In this document: positions 1-6,457 of the stretch, piece by piece
Numbering within the stretch: position 1 is the stretch's first letter
Layout of the letters: each line of letters starts with the position of its first letter
NCBI GenBank assembly: GCA_003500765.1
Contig: DNQL01000311.1
Location: 1-6,562, forward strand
Length of the DNA stretch: 6,562 nt
Source: Elusimicrobiota bacterium
GTDB lineage: Bacteria; Elusimicrobiota; Elusimicrobia; Elusimicrobiales; UBA9959
Direction of reading: 5' to 3'
The notes under the pieces: generated by a model
Databases searched by the model: none
What the model saw: the letters and a program-made list of their open reading frames with translations, nothing else
Told to the model about the DNA's origin: nothing
Program-made: the position numbers and the translations under genes

Positions 1-123
1 CATCACCAGCATGTGATTCAGCCAGAGCGCCTGCACGGCTTCCCAGAAGGTTGCCGGCGGTTCCCACGGAACGCGGCCTAAATGGGTTGCCATGGTTCGA
101 AGCTCGGCGGCGAACGCGTCAGG
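1..123 (-). CDS. Glycyl radical enzyme (pyruvate formate-lyase superfamily), internal fragment, broken at both ends
   Basis: Reading the minus strand in the frame whose codons pair with plus triplets 1-3, 4-6 and so on gives an uninterrupted peptide. It contains ELRTMATHLG, then RVPWEPPATFWEAVQALW, then NHMLVM at the window edge. This matches the conserved segment of PFL-like glycyl radical enzymes, where a helix ending in a VP-EP motif precedes an aromatic-rich F-EA-Q--W helix (compare SFYEACQLFWFIH in Clostridium butyricum glycerol dehydratase, from memory). The family uses a glycyl radical and an active-site Cys for C-C, C-O, C-N or C-S bond cleavage. The Cys and Gly motifs lie outside this piece, so the substrate class cannot be told. 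The C-terminal part would continue left of position 1. The N-terminal few hundred residues should lie to the right, but the homology fades near 123-135, where the RNase R coding sequence on the opposite strand begins. No start codon or ribosome site belongs to it. Confidence 0.7.
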
Positions 124-2079
124 CAGGGCGGGCGCGGCGAACCGCTGGCCGAAGGGACGATACAGCATCACGGCAATTTCGCCTTCCTTCTCTCGGAGAA
201 GGAGGGACAGGGAGACGTCTTCCTGCGCGGCAGGACGCTGGACATGGCCATGGACGGCGACAGGGTGCAGGCGCGCACTTTCAAGGAGCGCGACGGGCGC
301 CTGGCCGGCGAGATAATTAAAGTTCTCAAGCGGGCGCGCACTTCCATAGTCGGCCTGCTGCAGACGCAGGGCTCCTCCTGGGTTCTCAAGCAGGAGAAAG
401 GCTTCGCCCCGCCCACGCGCGTGGACGGCTTCGCCGAGGGCATAAAGCCGGCGAGCGGCCAGCTGGCCGCGCTGGAGATAAAGCACTGGCCCGAGGAGGG
501 CCGCGCCGCGTCTGGCGTGGTGACCGAGCTGATCGGGGACCCGGGCGACCTGCGCGCCAGGACCACCGCCATCGTGCGCTCGCTCAACATCAGGGAGACC
601 TTTCCGCCGGAGGTCCTGATGCAGGCCGCTTCTTTCGGCGAGCGGCTGGAGCCTAAGCACTGGAAGGGCCGCGAGGAACTTTTCGGCCTGCCGGTGGTGA
701 CCATCGACGGCGCCGACGCCAAGGATTTCGACGACGCGGTCTCGCTGGAGGACATAGGCGGAGGGAAGATGAGGCTGGGCGTGCATATCGCCGACGTGGG
801 CAACTACGTCAAGCCCGGCACCGCGCTGGACCTGGAAGCCTACGCCCGCGCCACCAGCGTCTACCTGCCCGCCCGCGTCATACCGATGCTGCCGCACGCT
901 CTTTCCGACAATCTCTGCAGCCTGGTCCCCGACCAGGAGCGGCTGACGCTGTCGGTGTTCATGGACGTGGACCAGTCCGGCAAGGTGGTCAAGCGCCGCA
1001 TGGCCGAGACGGTCATCAAGTCCTGCCGCCGCCTCACCTACGAGGAAGCGCAGGAGATACTGGAGGGCAAGAAGATCCCCGCTATCTCGCAGGCCGCCTT
1101 GTCCGCCGTACGGAAGATGGGCGTGCTGGCCGCCAAACTCTACGCCCACCGCATAAAGCGCGGGGCGCTGGACTTCGATCTGCCGGAGTACAAGGTGGAA
1201 AGCGACGAGCGCGGGCTTCCCGTAAAGGTGTCGCGCAGGCCGCGGCTTCAGAGCCACCGCCTGGTGGAGGAGTTCATGCTGCTGGCCAACGAGTCCATCG
1301 CCATGGAGCTCAACCTGGCCAAGTCGCCGTTCCTGCACAGGCGCCACGACGACCCGGACCCGGCCAAGCTGCTCGCCCTGTCGGAAACGCTGGGCAGCCT
1401 GGGACTCAGCGCCGGCCACATACGCGGCTCCAACGCGCGCCGCGGCCTGCAGGACATACTGGCCAAAACGGGCACGCACCCGCTCTCGGCCACGATAAAT
1501 TCGCTGATAGTGCGCAGCATGCGGCAGGCCGTCTACTCGCCGGAGTCGAAAGGACATTTCGGCATAGCGGCCCGCTACTACGCGCATTTCACCTCGCCCA
1601 TACGGCGCTACCCGGACCTGATGGCCCACCGCGCGGTTAAGGCGCTGCTGCGCGGCATGAAGCCCAAGCCCGGCCATATAGTGCGGGCGTTCAACGCCAT
1701 GTTCCCCGGCAAGAAAGAGGCGGAGCAGGTGCCGCTGATAAAGGCGGGGGAACACTGCTCGGAGCGCGAGCGCGCGGCCACCGAGGCCGAACGCAAGGTC
1801 TCGGACCTCATGAAGGCGGAACTGCTGCGGACGATGATAGGCCAGGTCATGGACGGCGTGGTTACGGCCGCGGCCGGCAGCGGGGCCTTCGTCTCGATGG
1901 CCGAGAGCGGCGCCGACGGGCTGCTGCGCGGGGCCACCTGGCTCAAGCCGGGCGACCGCGTGCGCGTGAAGATAGAGTCGATCAATTCCATCGACGGCAA
2001 GATCAATCTCTCGCCCGCCGAGAAACCCGGCCTGCCGCCCCACTGGAACGTGAAAAAGAGGCAGGGCAGAAGGAGATAG
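82..2079 (+). CDS. rnr: Ribonuclease R (RNB-family 3'-5' exoribonuclease), N-terminus missing or replaced
   Basis: This is a processive, hydrolytic 3'-5' exoribonuclease that degrades structured RNA in mRNA turnover and in rRNA and tRNA quality control in the cytoplasm. Cold-shock/OB-type domains occupy about residues 22-150 (GTIQHHGNFAF, then GDVFLRG and MDGDRV). The RNB catalytic domain spans about 185-530 and carries the signature DGADAKDFDDA at 209-219. Its Asp 209, 215, 217 and 218 correspond to E. coli RNase R D272, D278, D280 and D281, the Mg2+ ligands. TSPIRRYPDL lies at 504-513. A C-terminal S1 domain covers about 585-645, followed by a basic tail (KKRQGRRR). At 665 residues it is about 63 short of E. 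coli RNase R at the N-terminal side, so the helix-turn-helix region is absent. ATG 82 follows an in-frame TAA (79-81), has no Shine-Dalgarno site, and its first ~20 codons lie antisense to glycyl radical enzyme sequence. It is therefore probably not the native start. The gene is monocistronic here, closed by the terminator at 2095-2130. Confidence 0.93.
   Translation: MGCHGSKLGGERVRQGGRGEPLAEGTIQHHGNFAFLLSEKEGQGDVFLRGRTLDMAMDGDRVQARTFKERDGRLAGEIIKVLKRARTSIVGLLQTQGSSWVLKQEKGFAPPTRVDGFAEGIKPASGQLAALEIKHWPEEGRAASGVVTELIGDPGDLRARTTAIVRSLNIRETFPPEVLMQAASFGERLEPKHWKGREELFGLPVVTIDGADAKDFDDAVSLEDIGGGKMRLGVHIADVGNYVKPGTALDLEAYARATSVYLPARVIPMLPHALSDNLCSLVPDQERLTLSVFMDVDQSGKVVKRRMAETVIKSCRRLTYEEAQEILEGKKIPAISQAALSAVRKMGVLAAKLYAHRIKRGALDFDLPEYKVESDERGLPVKVSRRPRLQSHRLVEEFMLLANESIAMELNLAKSPFLHRRHDDPDPAKLLALSETLGSLGLSAGHIRGSNARRGLQDILAKTGTHPLSATINSLIVRSMRQAVYSPESKGHFGIAARYYAHFTSPIRRYPDLMAHRAVKALLRGMKPKPGHIVRAFNAMFPGKKEAEQVPLIKAGEHCSERERAATEAERKVSDLMKAELLRTMIGQVMDGVVTAAAGSGAFVSMAESGADGLLRGATWLKPGDRVRVKIESINSIDGKINLSPAEKPGLPPHWNVKKRQGRRR
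124..145. other. Head-to-head junction between two 5'-truncated genes (misassembly or rearrangement breakpoint)
   Basis: To the left, the minus strand encodes a convincing glycyl radical enzyme segment down to about position 123. To the right, the plus strand encodes convincing RNase R from about position 145 (LAEGTIQHHGNFAF). Each gene lacks its 5' part, and there is no room between them for a promoter, a start region or either missing N-terminus. Two truncated genes abutting 5' to 5' at one point is not a normal gene arrangement. I saw no insertion-sequence ends, target duplication or long inverted repeat here. Near a contig edge, a chimeric join is the simplest reading. The exact breakpoint within these bases is estimated from where each homology fades. 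Confidence 0.6.
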
Positions 2080-2094
2080 GAGACTGACCCCCTG

Positions 2095-2130
2095 AAAGGC
2101 CGGGCCGGAGAGATCCGCCCGGCCTTTTTT
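2095..2130 (+). terminator. Strong intrinsic terminator of rnr
   Basis: AAAGGCCGGGC (2095-2105) pairs perfectly with GCCCGGCCTTT (2117-2127). Inside this, GGA (2107-2109) can pair with TCC (2114-2116) around a GAGA loop, leaving C2106 bulged. The GC-rich stem runs straight into six T residues (2125-2130). It begins 15 bases after the rnr stop codon, as expected for a Rho-independent terminator, and it insulates rnr from the serine genes. Confidence 0.93.
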
Positions 2131-2156
2131 ACGCCCCGGGGCGGGGTGGACAGGCA

Positions 2157-2220
2157 TATTCAAATATTCTATTTTGTATATATAGATTTGTACGCGCGCG
2201 CGAGCGCGCTTCGTTATAAG
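2157..2220 (+). promoter_or_regulatory. Putative promoter and leader region of the serC-serA operon
   Basis: A sharply AT-rich stretch (2157-2190) interrupts otherwise GC-rich DNA between the rnr terminator and serC, the expected place for the operon promoter. Possible sigma70-like boxes are TTCAAA (2159-2164) and TATAGA (2181-2186) with a 16-bp spacer, each matching consensus at 4 of 6 positions. Overlapping TATATA registers and a TATAAG at 2215-2220 are alternatives. The boxes are weak individually, so the call rests mainly on composition and position. No known regulator binding site was recognised. Confidence 0.5.
2194..2209 (+). promoter_or_regulatory. CG-alternating hairpin with GCGA (GNRA) loop in the serC leader
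   Basis: GCGCGC (2194-2199), loop GCGA (2200-2203), GCGCGC (2204-2209) forms a six-bp GC stem capped by a GNRA-type tetraloop. It lies just after the AT-rich promoter island and 33 bases before the serC start. If transcription starts near 2190 it would sit at the mRNA 5' end and could stabilise the transcript. If the TATAAG at 2215 is the -10 box, it is instead part of the promoter DNA. There is no T tract, so it is not a terminator. The structure is visible, but its function is a guess. Confidence 0.4.
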
Positions 2221-2242
2221 AAAGCACCAACGGAGGAAAGAC

Positions 2243-3421
2243 ATGGAAAAACCCACAGTGAAAACCAAGTGTCCCAACTTCTCGTCCGGACCCTGCGCCA
2301 AGCGCCCCGGCTGGACCGTAGAAGCCCTGAAGAACGCCCTGGTCGGCCGCTCCCACCGCTCCAAGGAAGGCAAAGCCCGCCTCCAGGAGGTCTCCGACCG
2401 GATGAAGAAGGTGCTCAACTTGCCACAGGATTACCGTATAGGCATAGTGGCCGGCTCCGACACCGGCGCCGTAGAGCTGGCGATGTGGACGCTGCTGGGA
2501 CCGCGCCCCGTGGACATCTTCGGCTGGGAAGCCTTCAGCAAGGGCTGGATCACCGACGCCGTCAAATACCTCAAGCTCAAGAACGTCAACGAGTACAAGG
2601 CCGACTTCGGCAAGCTGCCGGACTTCTCCAAAGCCGACCCGAAGAACGACATAGTCTTCACCTGGAACGGCACCACCTCCGGCGTGAAGGTCCCCGACCT
2701 GAACTGGCTGCCCAAGAACCCGGAAGGCCTGGTCATCTGCGACGCCACCTCGGGCGTCTTCGCGATGGACATAGACTTCACAAAACTCGACGTGGTCACC
2801 TTCTCCTGGCAGAAGGTGCTGGGCGGAGAGGCCGCCCACGGAGTTATCATCCTCTCGCCCAAGGCCGTCACGCGCATGGAGGAGCAGAACGCCCAGGTCG
2901 CCTGGCCGCTGCCCAAGATCTTCCGCCTGGTCGACGAGAAGAAGCTCAAGCCCGGCGAGCTGGAATACAGCACCATCAACACGCCGTCCATGCTCTGCGT
3001 GGAGGACGCCATAGACGCGCTCAAGTGGGCCGAGACCGTAGGCGGGCTGCCGGGCCTCATCGAGCGCTCCACCGCCAACCTGGCCGCCTTCGAGCGGTGG
3101 GTAGAGAAGTCGGACTGGATCGACTTCCTGGCCGAGAAGAAAGAGACCAGGTCCAGCACCTCGATCTGCTTCAAGATAAAGGCCGACTGGTTCCTTAAGT
3201 TGTCCGACGAGGACAAGGCCGCGGCCGCCAAGAAGCTCACCGGCATGCTGGGCAAGGAAGGCGTCGCCTACGACATCAACTCCTACGGCAAGGCCCCGGC
3301 CGGTATCCGCGTCTGGGGCGGCGCCACCATCGAGACCTCCGACATCGAGGCCCTCATACCCTGGCTCGACTGGGCGTATGAGCAGGTAGCCAAAGAATAT
3401 TCCAAGGAGACAGTGAAATGA
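2243..3421 (+). CDS. serC: Phosphoserine aminotransferase, Methanosarcina/alphaproteobacterial type
   Basis: This PLP-dependent class V aminotransferase converts 3-phosphohydroxypyruvate plus glutamate to O-phosphoserine plus 2-oxoglutarate, the second step of the phosphorylated serine pathway. It is cytoplasmic. Its 392 residues show the hallmarks of the Methanosarcina-type SerC subfamily: [14 protein letters not shown] at 11-24, GRSHRSK at 35-41, SDTGAVELA at 72-80, [13 protein letters not shown] at 139-151, ICDATS at 165-170 with the PLP-ring Asp 167, and [10 protein letters not shown] at 187-196 with the Schiff-base lysine K191. [12 protein letters not shown] lies at 244-255 and [11 protein letters not shown] at 354-364. 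This subfamily differs from E. coli-type SerC. The start is ATG 2243, six bases after GGAGG (2232-2236). The gene ends in an ATGA overlap with serA, so the two are very likely co-translated. All visible catalytic residues are intact. Confidence 0.95.
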   Translation: MEKPTVKTKCPNFSSGPCAKRPGWTVEALKNALVGRSHRSKEGKARLQEVSDRMKKVLNLPQDYRIGIVAGSDTGAVELAMWTLLGPRPVDIFGWEAFSKGWITDAVKYLKLKNVNEYKADFGKLPDFSKADPKNDIVFTWNGTTSGVKVPDLNWLPKNPEGLVICDATSGVFAMDIDFTKLDVVTFSWQKVLGGEAAHGVIILSPKAVTRMEEQNAQVAWPLPKIFRLVDEKKLKPGELEYSTINTPSMLCVEDAIDALKWAETVGGLPGLIERSTANLAAFERWVEKSDWIDFLAEKKETRSSTSICFKIKADWFLKLSDEDKAAAAKKLTGMLGKEGVAYDINSYGKAPAGIRVWGGATIETSDIEALIPWLDWAYEQVAKEYSKETVK

Positions 3422-4368
3422 GCAAAGTCCTTATTGCCGATAAAGCCGATCCCCTCTGCGAGAAGACCCTCAAGGACCGCGGCATAGAGGCCGTGGTCAG
3501 GACCGGCATGAAGCCCGAGGAGCTCAAGGCCTGCGCCCATGAGTTCGACGGCATCATCGTCCGTTCCGCGACCAAGATAACCCGGGAGATATTCGAGGCC
3601 GCCAAGAACCTCAAGGCAGTGGCCCGCGCCGGCGCCGGCGTGGACAACATCGACATCCCCGCCGCCACCGAGAAGAAGGTGCTGGTCATGAACACGCCTT
3701 TCGGCAACACCGTCTCCACCGGCGAGCACGCCATAGCCATGATGTTCGCCCTGGCGCGCCACATCCCGCAGGCCCACGCGTCCACGCACGCGGGCAAATG
3801 GGAGAAGAGCAAGTTCGAGGGCGTAGAGATAACCGACAAGACCCTCGGCGTAGTGGGCTGCGGCAATATCGGCGGCGTAGTGGCCGACCGCGCCCGGGGC
3901 CTCAAGATGAACGTGCTGGTCTTTGACCCGGCCATGACCACCGAGCGCGCCCGCGAGCTGGGCGTGAAGATGGTCACGCTGGACGAACTCTACGCCAAGG
4001 CCGACTTCATCACCTATCACGTGACCATCAACCCGGCCACCAAGGGCATGCTCAACAAGGACGCCATAGCCAAGATGAAGAAGGGCGTGCGCGTCATCAA
4101 CTGCGCCCGCGGCGGCATCATGGTCGAAGCCGACGTGAAGGCGGCGGTCGAGAGCGGTCACATCGCCGGCCTCGCGGTCGACGTGTACGCCGAAGAACCG
4201 GCCACGGCCCACATCTTCTTCGGCATGGAGAAAGTGATCTGCACCCCGCATATCGCCGCCTCCACCAAGGACGCGCAGGTGACGGTGGCGCGGCAGGCGG
4301 CGGAGCAGATAGCCGACTACCTGCTCTGCGGCAAGCGCACCCACGCGGTCAACGGCGACAAGGTATAG
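3418..4368 (+). CDS. serA: D-3-phosphoglycerate dehydrogenase, short form without ACT domain
   Basis: This enzyme oxidises 3-phosphoglycerate to 3-phosphohydroxypyruvate with NAD+, the committed first step of serine synthesis, and supplies SerC directly. The 316-residue protein is a D-2-hydroxyacid dehydrogenase. It has substrate-side motifs VRSATKI (48-54) and [11 protein letters not shown] (69-79), and a Rossmann nucleotide loop GCGNIG (147-152). The catalytic triad is Arg 231 (CARGG), Glu 260 (YAEEP) and His 278 (TPHIA), at the family's usual spacing. It ends right after the C-terminal helices, at [13 protein letters not shown]. It therefore lacks the intervening and ACT domains of ~525-residue or ~410-residue SerA enzymes, so ACT-mediated serine inhibition is not expected. 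The start ATG 3418 overlaps the serC stop by 4 bp and lies seven bases after AAGGAGA (3404-3410). Other 2-hydroxyacid dehydrogenase activities cannot be excluded by sequence alone, but coupling to serC makes SerA the best call. Confidence 0.92.
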   Translation: MSKVLIADKADPLCEKTLKDRGIEAVVRTGMKPEELKACAHEFDGIIVRSATKITREIFEAAKNLKAVARAGAGVDNIDIPAATEKKVLVMNTPFGNTVSTGEHAIAMMFALARHIPQAHASTHAGKWEKSKFEGVEITDKTLGVVGCGNIGGVVADRARGLKMNVLVFDPAMTTERARELGVKMVTLDELYAKADFITYHVTINPATKGMLNKDAIAKMKKGVRVINCARGGIMVEADVKAAVESGHIAGLAVDVYAEEPATAHIFFGMEKVICTPHIAASTKDAQVTVARQAAEQIADYLLCGKRTHAVNGDKV

Positions 4369-4383
4369 TATTGTCGCTCCCGG

Positions 4384-4414
4384 ACGGGGACACCATGACG
4401 CATGGTGTCCCCGT
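4384..4414 (+). terminator. Perfect 14-bp hairpin after serA, possible weak terminator or attenuator
   Basis: ACGGGGACACCATG (4384-4397) pairs perfectly with CATGGTGTCCCCGT (4401-4414) around a three-base ACG loop. The stem can extend by a G-T wobble (4383/4415) and a G-C pair (4382/4416). The following tract TTCTTT is broken by C, so termination may be partial. It begins 15 bases after the serA stop and ends 34 bases before the DUF1015 start. I see no promoter between hairpin and gene, so downstream genes may depend on read-through. It could also act as a 3'-end stabiliser of the serCA message. Confidence 0.7.
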
Positions 4415-4448
4415 TCTTTGACCCTGTCAGCACACAAGGAAAAACGAA

Positions 4449-5705
4449 ATGGCAAAACTACCGCTTTTCTCGCCGATATACGGCATACGCCCCGCGCCCG
4501 GCAAGGCGCAGGAGATAATCGCCCCGCCCTACGACGTACTGGACTCCGAAGAGGCCCGGGAACTGGCCAAGGGCAAACCCAACAGCTTCCTGCACGTCTC
4601 CAAGGCCGAGATAGACCTGCCGCCCGGTACCGACACGCACGACGAGGCCGTCTATAAGAAGGCCGCCGATAATTTCGAGCGCATGATGAAAGAAGGTCTG
4701 CTGATACGCGAAGGCAAGCCCTGCTTCTACGCCTACCGCCTCAAGATGGGTGAGCACGTGCAGACCGGCCTGATGGTGGGAGCCTGCGTGGACGATTACG
4801 ACGCCGGCCGCATACGCCGGCACGAGTTCACCCGCCCCGTTAAAGAGGACGACCGCGTCAACCAGATCAAGTACGTCAAAGCGCAGACCGGCCCCGGCAT
4901 CATCGCCTACAAGCAGGTGCCGGAGATCGACGCCGTCATAAAGAAGAACACGGCCAAAGAGCCGCTGTTCTCCGCCACCGGGCAGGGCGGCGTCGTCCAC
5001 ACGCTCTGGCTTATAGACGACGAGGCCGACATAAAGGCCATCTCCGACGCGTCCGAGAAGCAGAAGACCGTCTATATCGCCGACGGCCATCACCGCAGCG
5101 CGGCCGCCAGCCGCGTCAAGAAGTTCATGGTGGAGCAGCGCGGCGCCGCCCACAAGGGCGACGAGCCCTACAACGTCTATCTCGCCGCCGCCTTTCCGGT
5201 CGACGAGATGAAGATCTGGGATTACAACCGCGTCGTGAAGGACCTCAACGGCCTCACGCCCGAACAGTTCCTGGCGAAAGTCCGCGAGAGCTTCGAGGTG
5301 AAGGAAGTCCCCGGCCAGGCCAAGCCGGCCGCCCGCCGCGAGTTCGGCATGTACCTGGCCGGCAAATGGTACGCCATGAAGCCGACGGTGAAGACCCCGA
5401 CGAAGGAAGAGGACCCGGTCAAGGCGCTCGACGTCAGCGTACTGTCGGACCTGATCCTTGACAGGATACTCGGCATAGCGGACCTGCGCAAATCCGACCG
5501 CGTCGACTTCGTAGGCGGCATACGCGGGCTGGGGGAACTCGAAAAACGCGTCAACTCCGGCGAGATGGCCGCGGGCTTCGCGCTGTTCGCCACCACGCCC
5601 GAGGAACTGATCTCGGTGGCCGACGATAACCAGGTCATGCCGCCCAAGTCCACCTGGTTCGAACCCAAGCTGGCCGACGGCGTGGTCTCGAACCCCCTGC
5701 TCTGA
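4449..5705 (+). CDS. DUF1015 family protein (COG4198-type), possible serine/phosphoserine-linked enzyme
   Basis: The 418 residues fit the DUF1015 family along their whole length: IIAPPYDVLDSEEA at 23-36, RHEFTRPVKEDDRV at 124-137, YIADGHHRSAAA at 209-220, NRVVKDLNGL at 260-269, VDFVGG at 352-357, and the C-terminal MPPKSTWFEPKLADGVV at 397-413. The family has no firmly established reaction that I know of. Its D-G-H-H-R motif resembles the catalytic motif of ParB/Srx-fold serine kinases (SerK, SbnI), where the Asp is essential. That similarity is recalled, not computed. There is no signal peptide or membrane segment, so it is probably cytosolic. ATG 4449 lies eight bases after AAGGA (4436-4440). 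The position directly after serC-serA suggests a role in serine, phosphoserine or cysteine metabolism. The stop codon overlaps the surE start by one base (TGATG). Family membership is sure, but function is inference. Confidence 0.9.
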   Translation: MAKLPLFSPIYGIRPAPGKAQEIIAPPYDVLDSEEARELAKGKPNSFLHVSKAEIDLPPGTDTHDEAVYKKAADNFERMMKEGLLIREGKPCFYAYRLKMGEHVQTGLMVGACVDDYDAGRIRRHEFTRPVKEDDRVNQIKYVKAQTGPGIIAYKQVPEIDAVIKKNTAKEPLFSATGQGGVVHTLWLIDDEADIKAISDASEKQKTVYIADGHHRSAAASRVKKFMVEQRGAAHKGDEPYNVYLAAAFPVDEMKIWDYNRVVKDLNGLTPEQFLAKVRESFEVKEVPGQAKPAARREFGMYLAGKWYAMKPTVKTPTKEEDPVKALDVSVLSDLILDRILGIADLRKSDRVDFVGGIRGLGELEKRVNSGEMAAGFALFATTPEELISVADDNQVMPPKSTWFEPKLADGVVSNPLL

Positions 5706-6457
5706 TGAAGATACTCGTAACCAACGACGACGGAATCTACGCCGACGGCATCTACGCCCTGGCGACCGCGCTCGCCAAGGTGGGCGAAGTCACGGTAGTC
5801 GCCCCCGACACCCAGCGCAGCGCGGTCGGTCACGCCATAACGCTGACCGACCCGCTGCGCGTGGGCAAGGCCCGCAGGAACAAGAAGTTCTTCGGCTACG
5901 CCACCAGCGGCACCCCTGCCGACTGCGTTAAGCTGGCGATAAAGTCCATCATGAAGGGCAAGCCCGACCTGGTGGTCTCGGGCATAAACCTGGGCGCCAA
6001 CTCCGGCATGAACATCCTCTACTCCGGCACGGTCTCCGGCGCCACCGAAGGCGCGCTGCTGGGCATACCGTCCTTCGCCATCTCGCTGGACACCTTCGTG
6101 AAGCCCGATTTCTCGGCCGCGGCCGAGTTCGCCGCGCGACTGGCCCAGGCCCTGAAGAAGAATCGGCTGCCGAAAGGCACTCTTCTCAATGTCAACGTGC
6201 CGGCCGTAACGCGGGCGCGTCTCAAAGGCGTGAAGTTCACCAGCCAGAGCCATGAGCTGTTCAAGGACTGGTTCCAGAAGCGGACCGACCCGCACGGGCA
6301 GACCTACTACTGGATGACGGGCAAGTTCCGCACTTCCTCCGCCGAGCCCGGCAGCGACGTGGAGGCCATCGACAAAGGCCATATCTCGATCACGCCCATA
6401 CAGTTCGACCTGACCGACTATAAGTTCCTCAGCGAGCTGGAGACATGGGATATCTGA
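5705..6457 (+). CDS. surE: SurE 5'/3'-nucleotidase (survival protein SurE)
   Basis: SurE enzymes are metal-dependent phosphatases that dephosphorylate nucleoside 5'- and 3'-monophosphates, and in some species short polyphosphate. They act in the cytoplasm in nucleotide salvage and stationary-phase survival. The 250-residue protein has normal length and all family metal ligands: Asp 8 and Asp 9 in NDDG (7-10), Ser 39 in QRSAVGHAIT (37-46), and Asn 95 in SGINLGANSG (92-101). The conserved SGTVSGATEGALLGIPS follows at 107-123. The start ATG 5705 uses the last base of the upstream TGA stop. No Shine-Dalgarno site precedes it (CCCCCTGCTC), so translation is probably coupled to the DUF1015 gene. 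Its 3' end overlaps the next frame by 13 bp. Nucleotidase is the standard call; activity on other phosphomonoesters is possible. Confidence 0.95.
   Translation: MKILVTNDDGIYADGIYALATALAKVGEVTVVAPDTQRSAVGHAITLTDPLRVGKARRNKKFFGYATSGTPADCVKLAIKSIMKGKPDLVVSGINLGANSGMNILYSGTVSGATEGALLGIPSFAISLDTFVKPDFSAAAEFAARLAQALKKNRLPKGTLLNVNVPAVTRARLKGVKFTSQSHELFKDWFQKRTDPHGQTYYWMTGKFRTSSAEPGSDVEAIDKGHISITPIQFDLTDYKFLSELETWDI

Noticed and set aside
51..320. An 89-codon plus-strand frame covering the left junction
   Set aside because: It is Arg-rich, matches no family, and is displaced by the glycyl radical enzyme reading on one side and RNase R on the other.
2129..2839. A 236-codon minus-strand open frame opposite the serC start, spanning the promoter region
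   Set aside because: Its start would lie inside serC and its C-terminal end crosses the AT island and terminator edge. It has no motif and is antisense to a certain gene.
2146..3198. A 350-codon plus-strand frame overlapping serC in another phase
   Set aside because: After position 2243 the product is Arg/Pro/Gln-rich frame-shifted serC. The serC frame has the ribosome site and all family motifs.
4418..4423. TTGACC as a possible -35 box for a separate DUF1015 promoter
   Set aside because: A 17-bp spacer would put the -10 box at about 4441-4446 (AAAACG), beyond the ribosome site and without resemblance to TATAAT.
3283..4455. A 390-codon minus-strand open frame opposite serA
   Set aside because: It is low in recognisable motifs, rich in Gly/His/Val/Ala, and lies fully antisense to an intact dehydrogenase. 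It is a compositional shadow.
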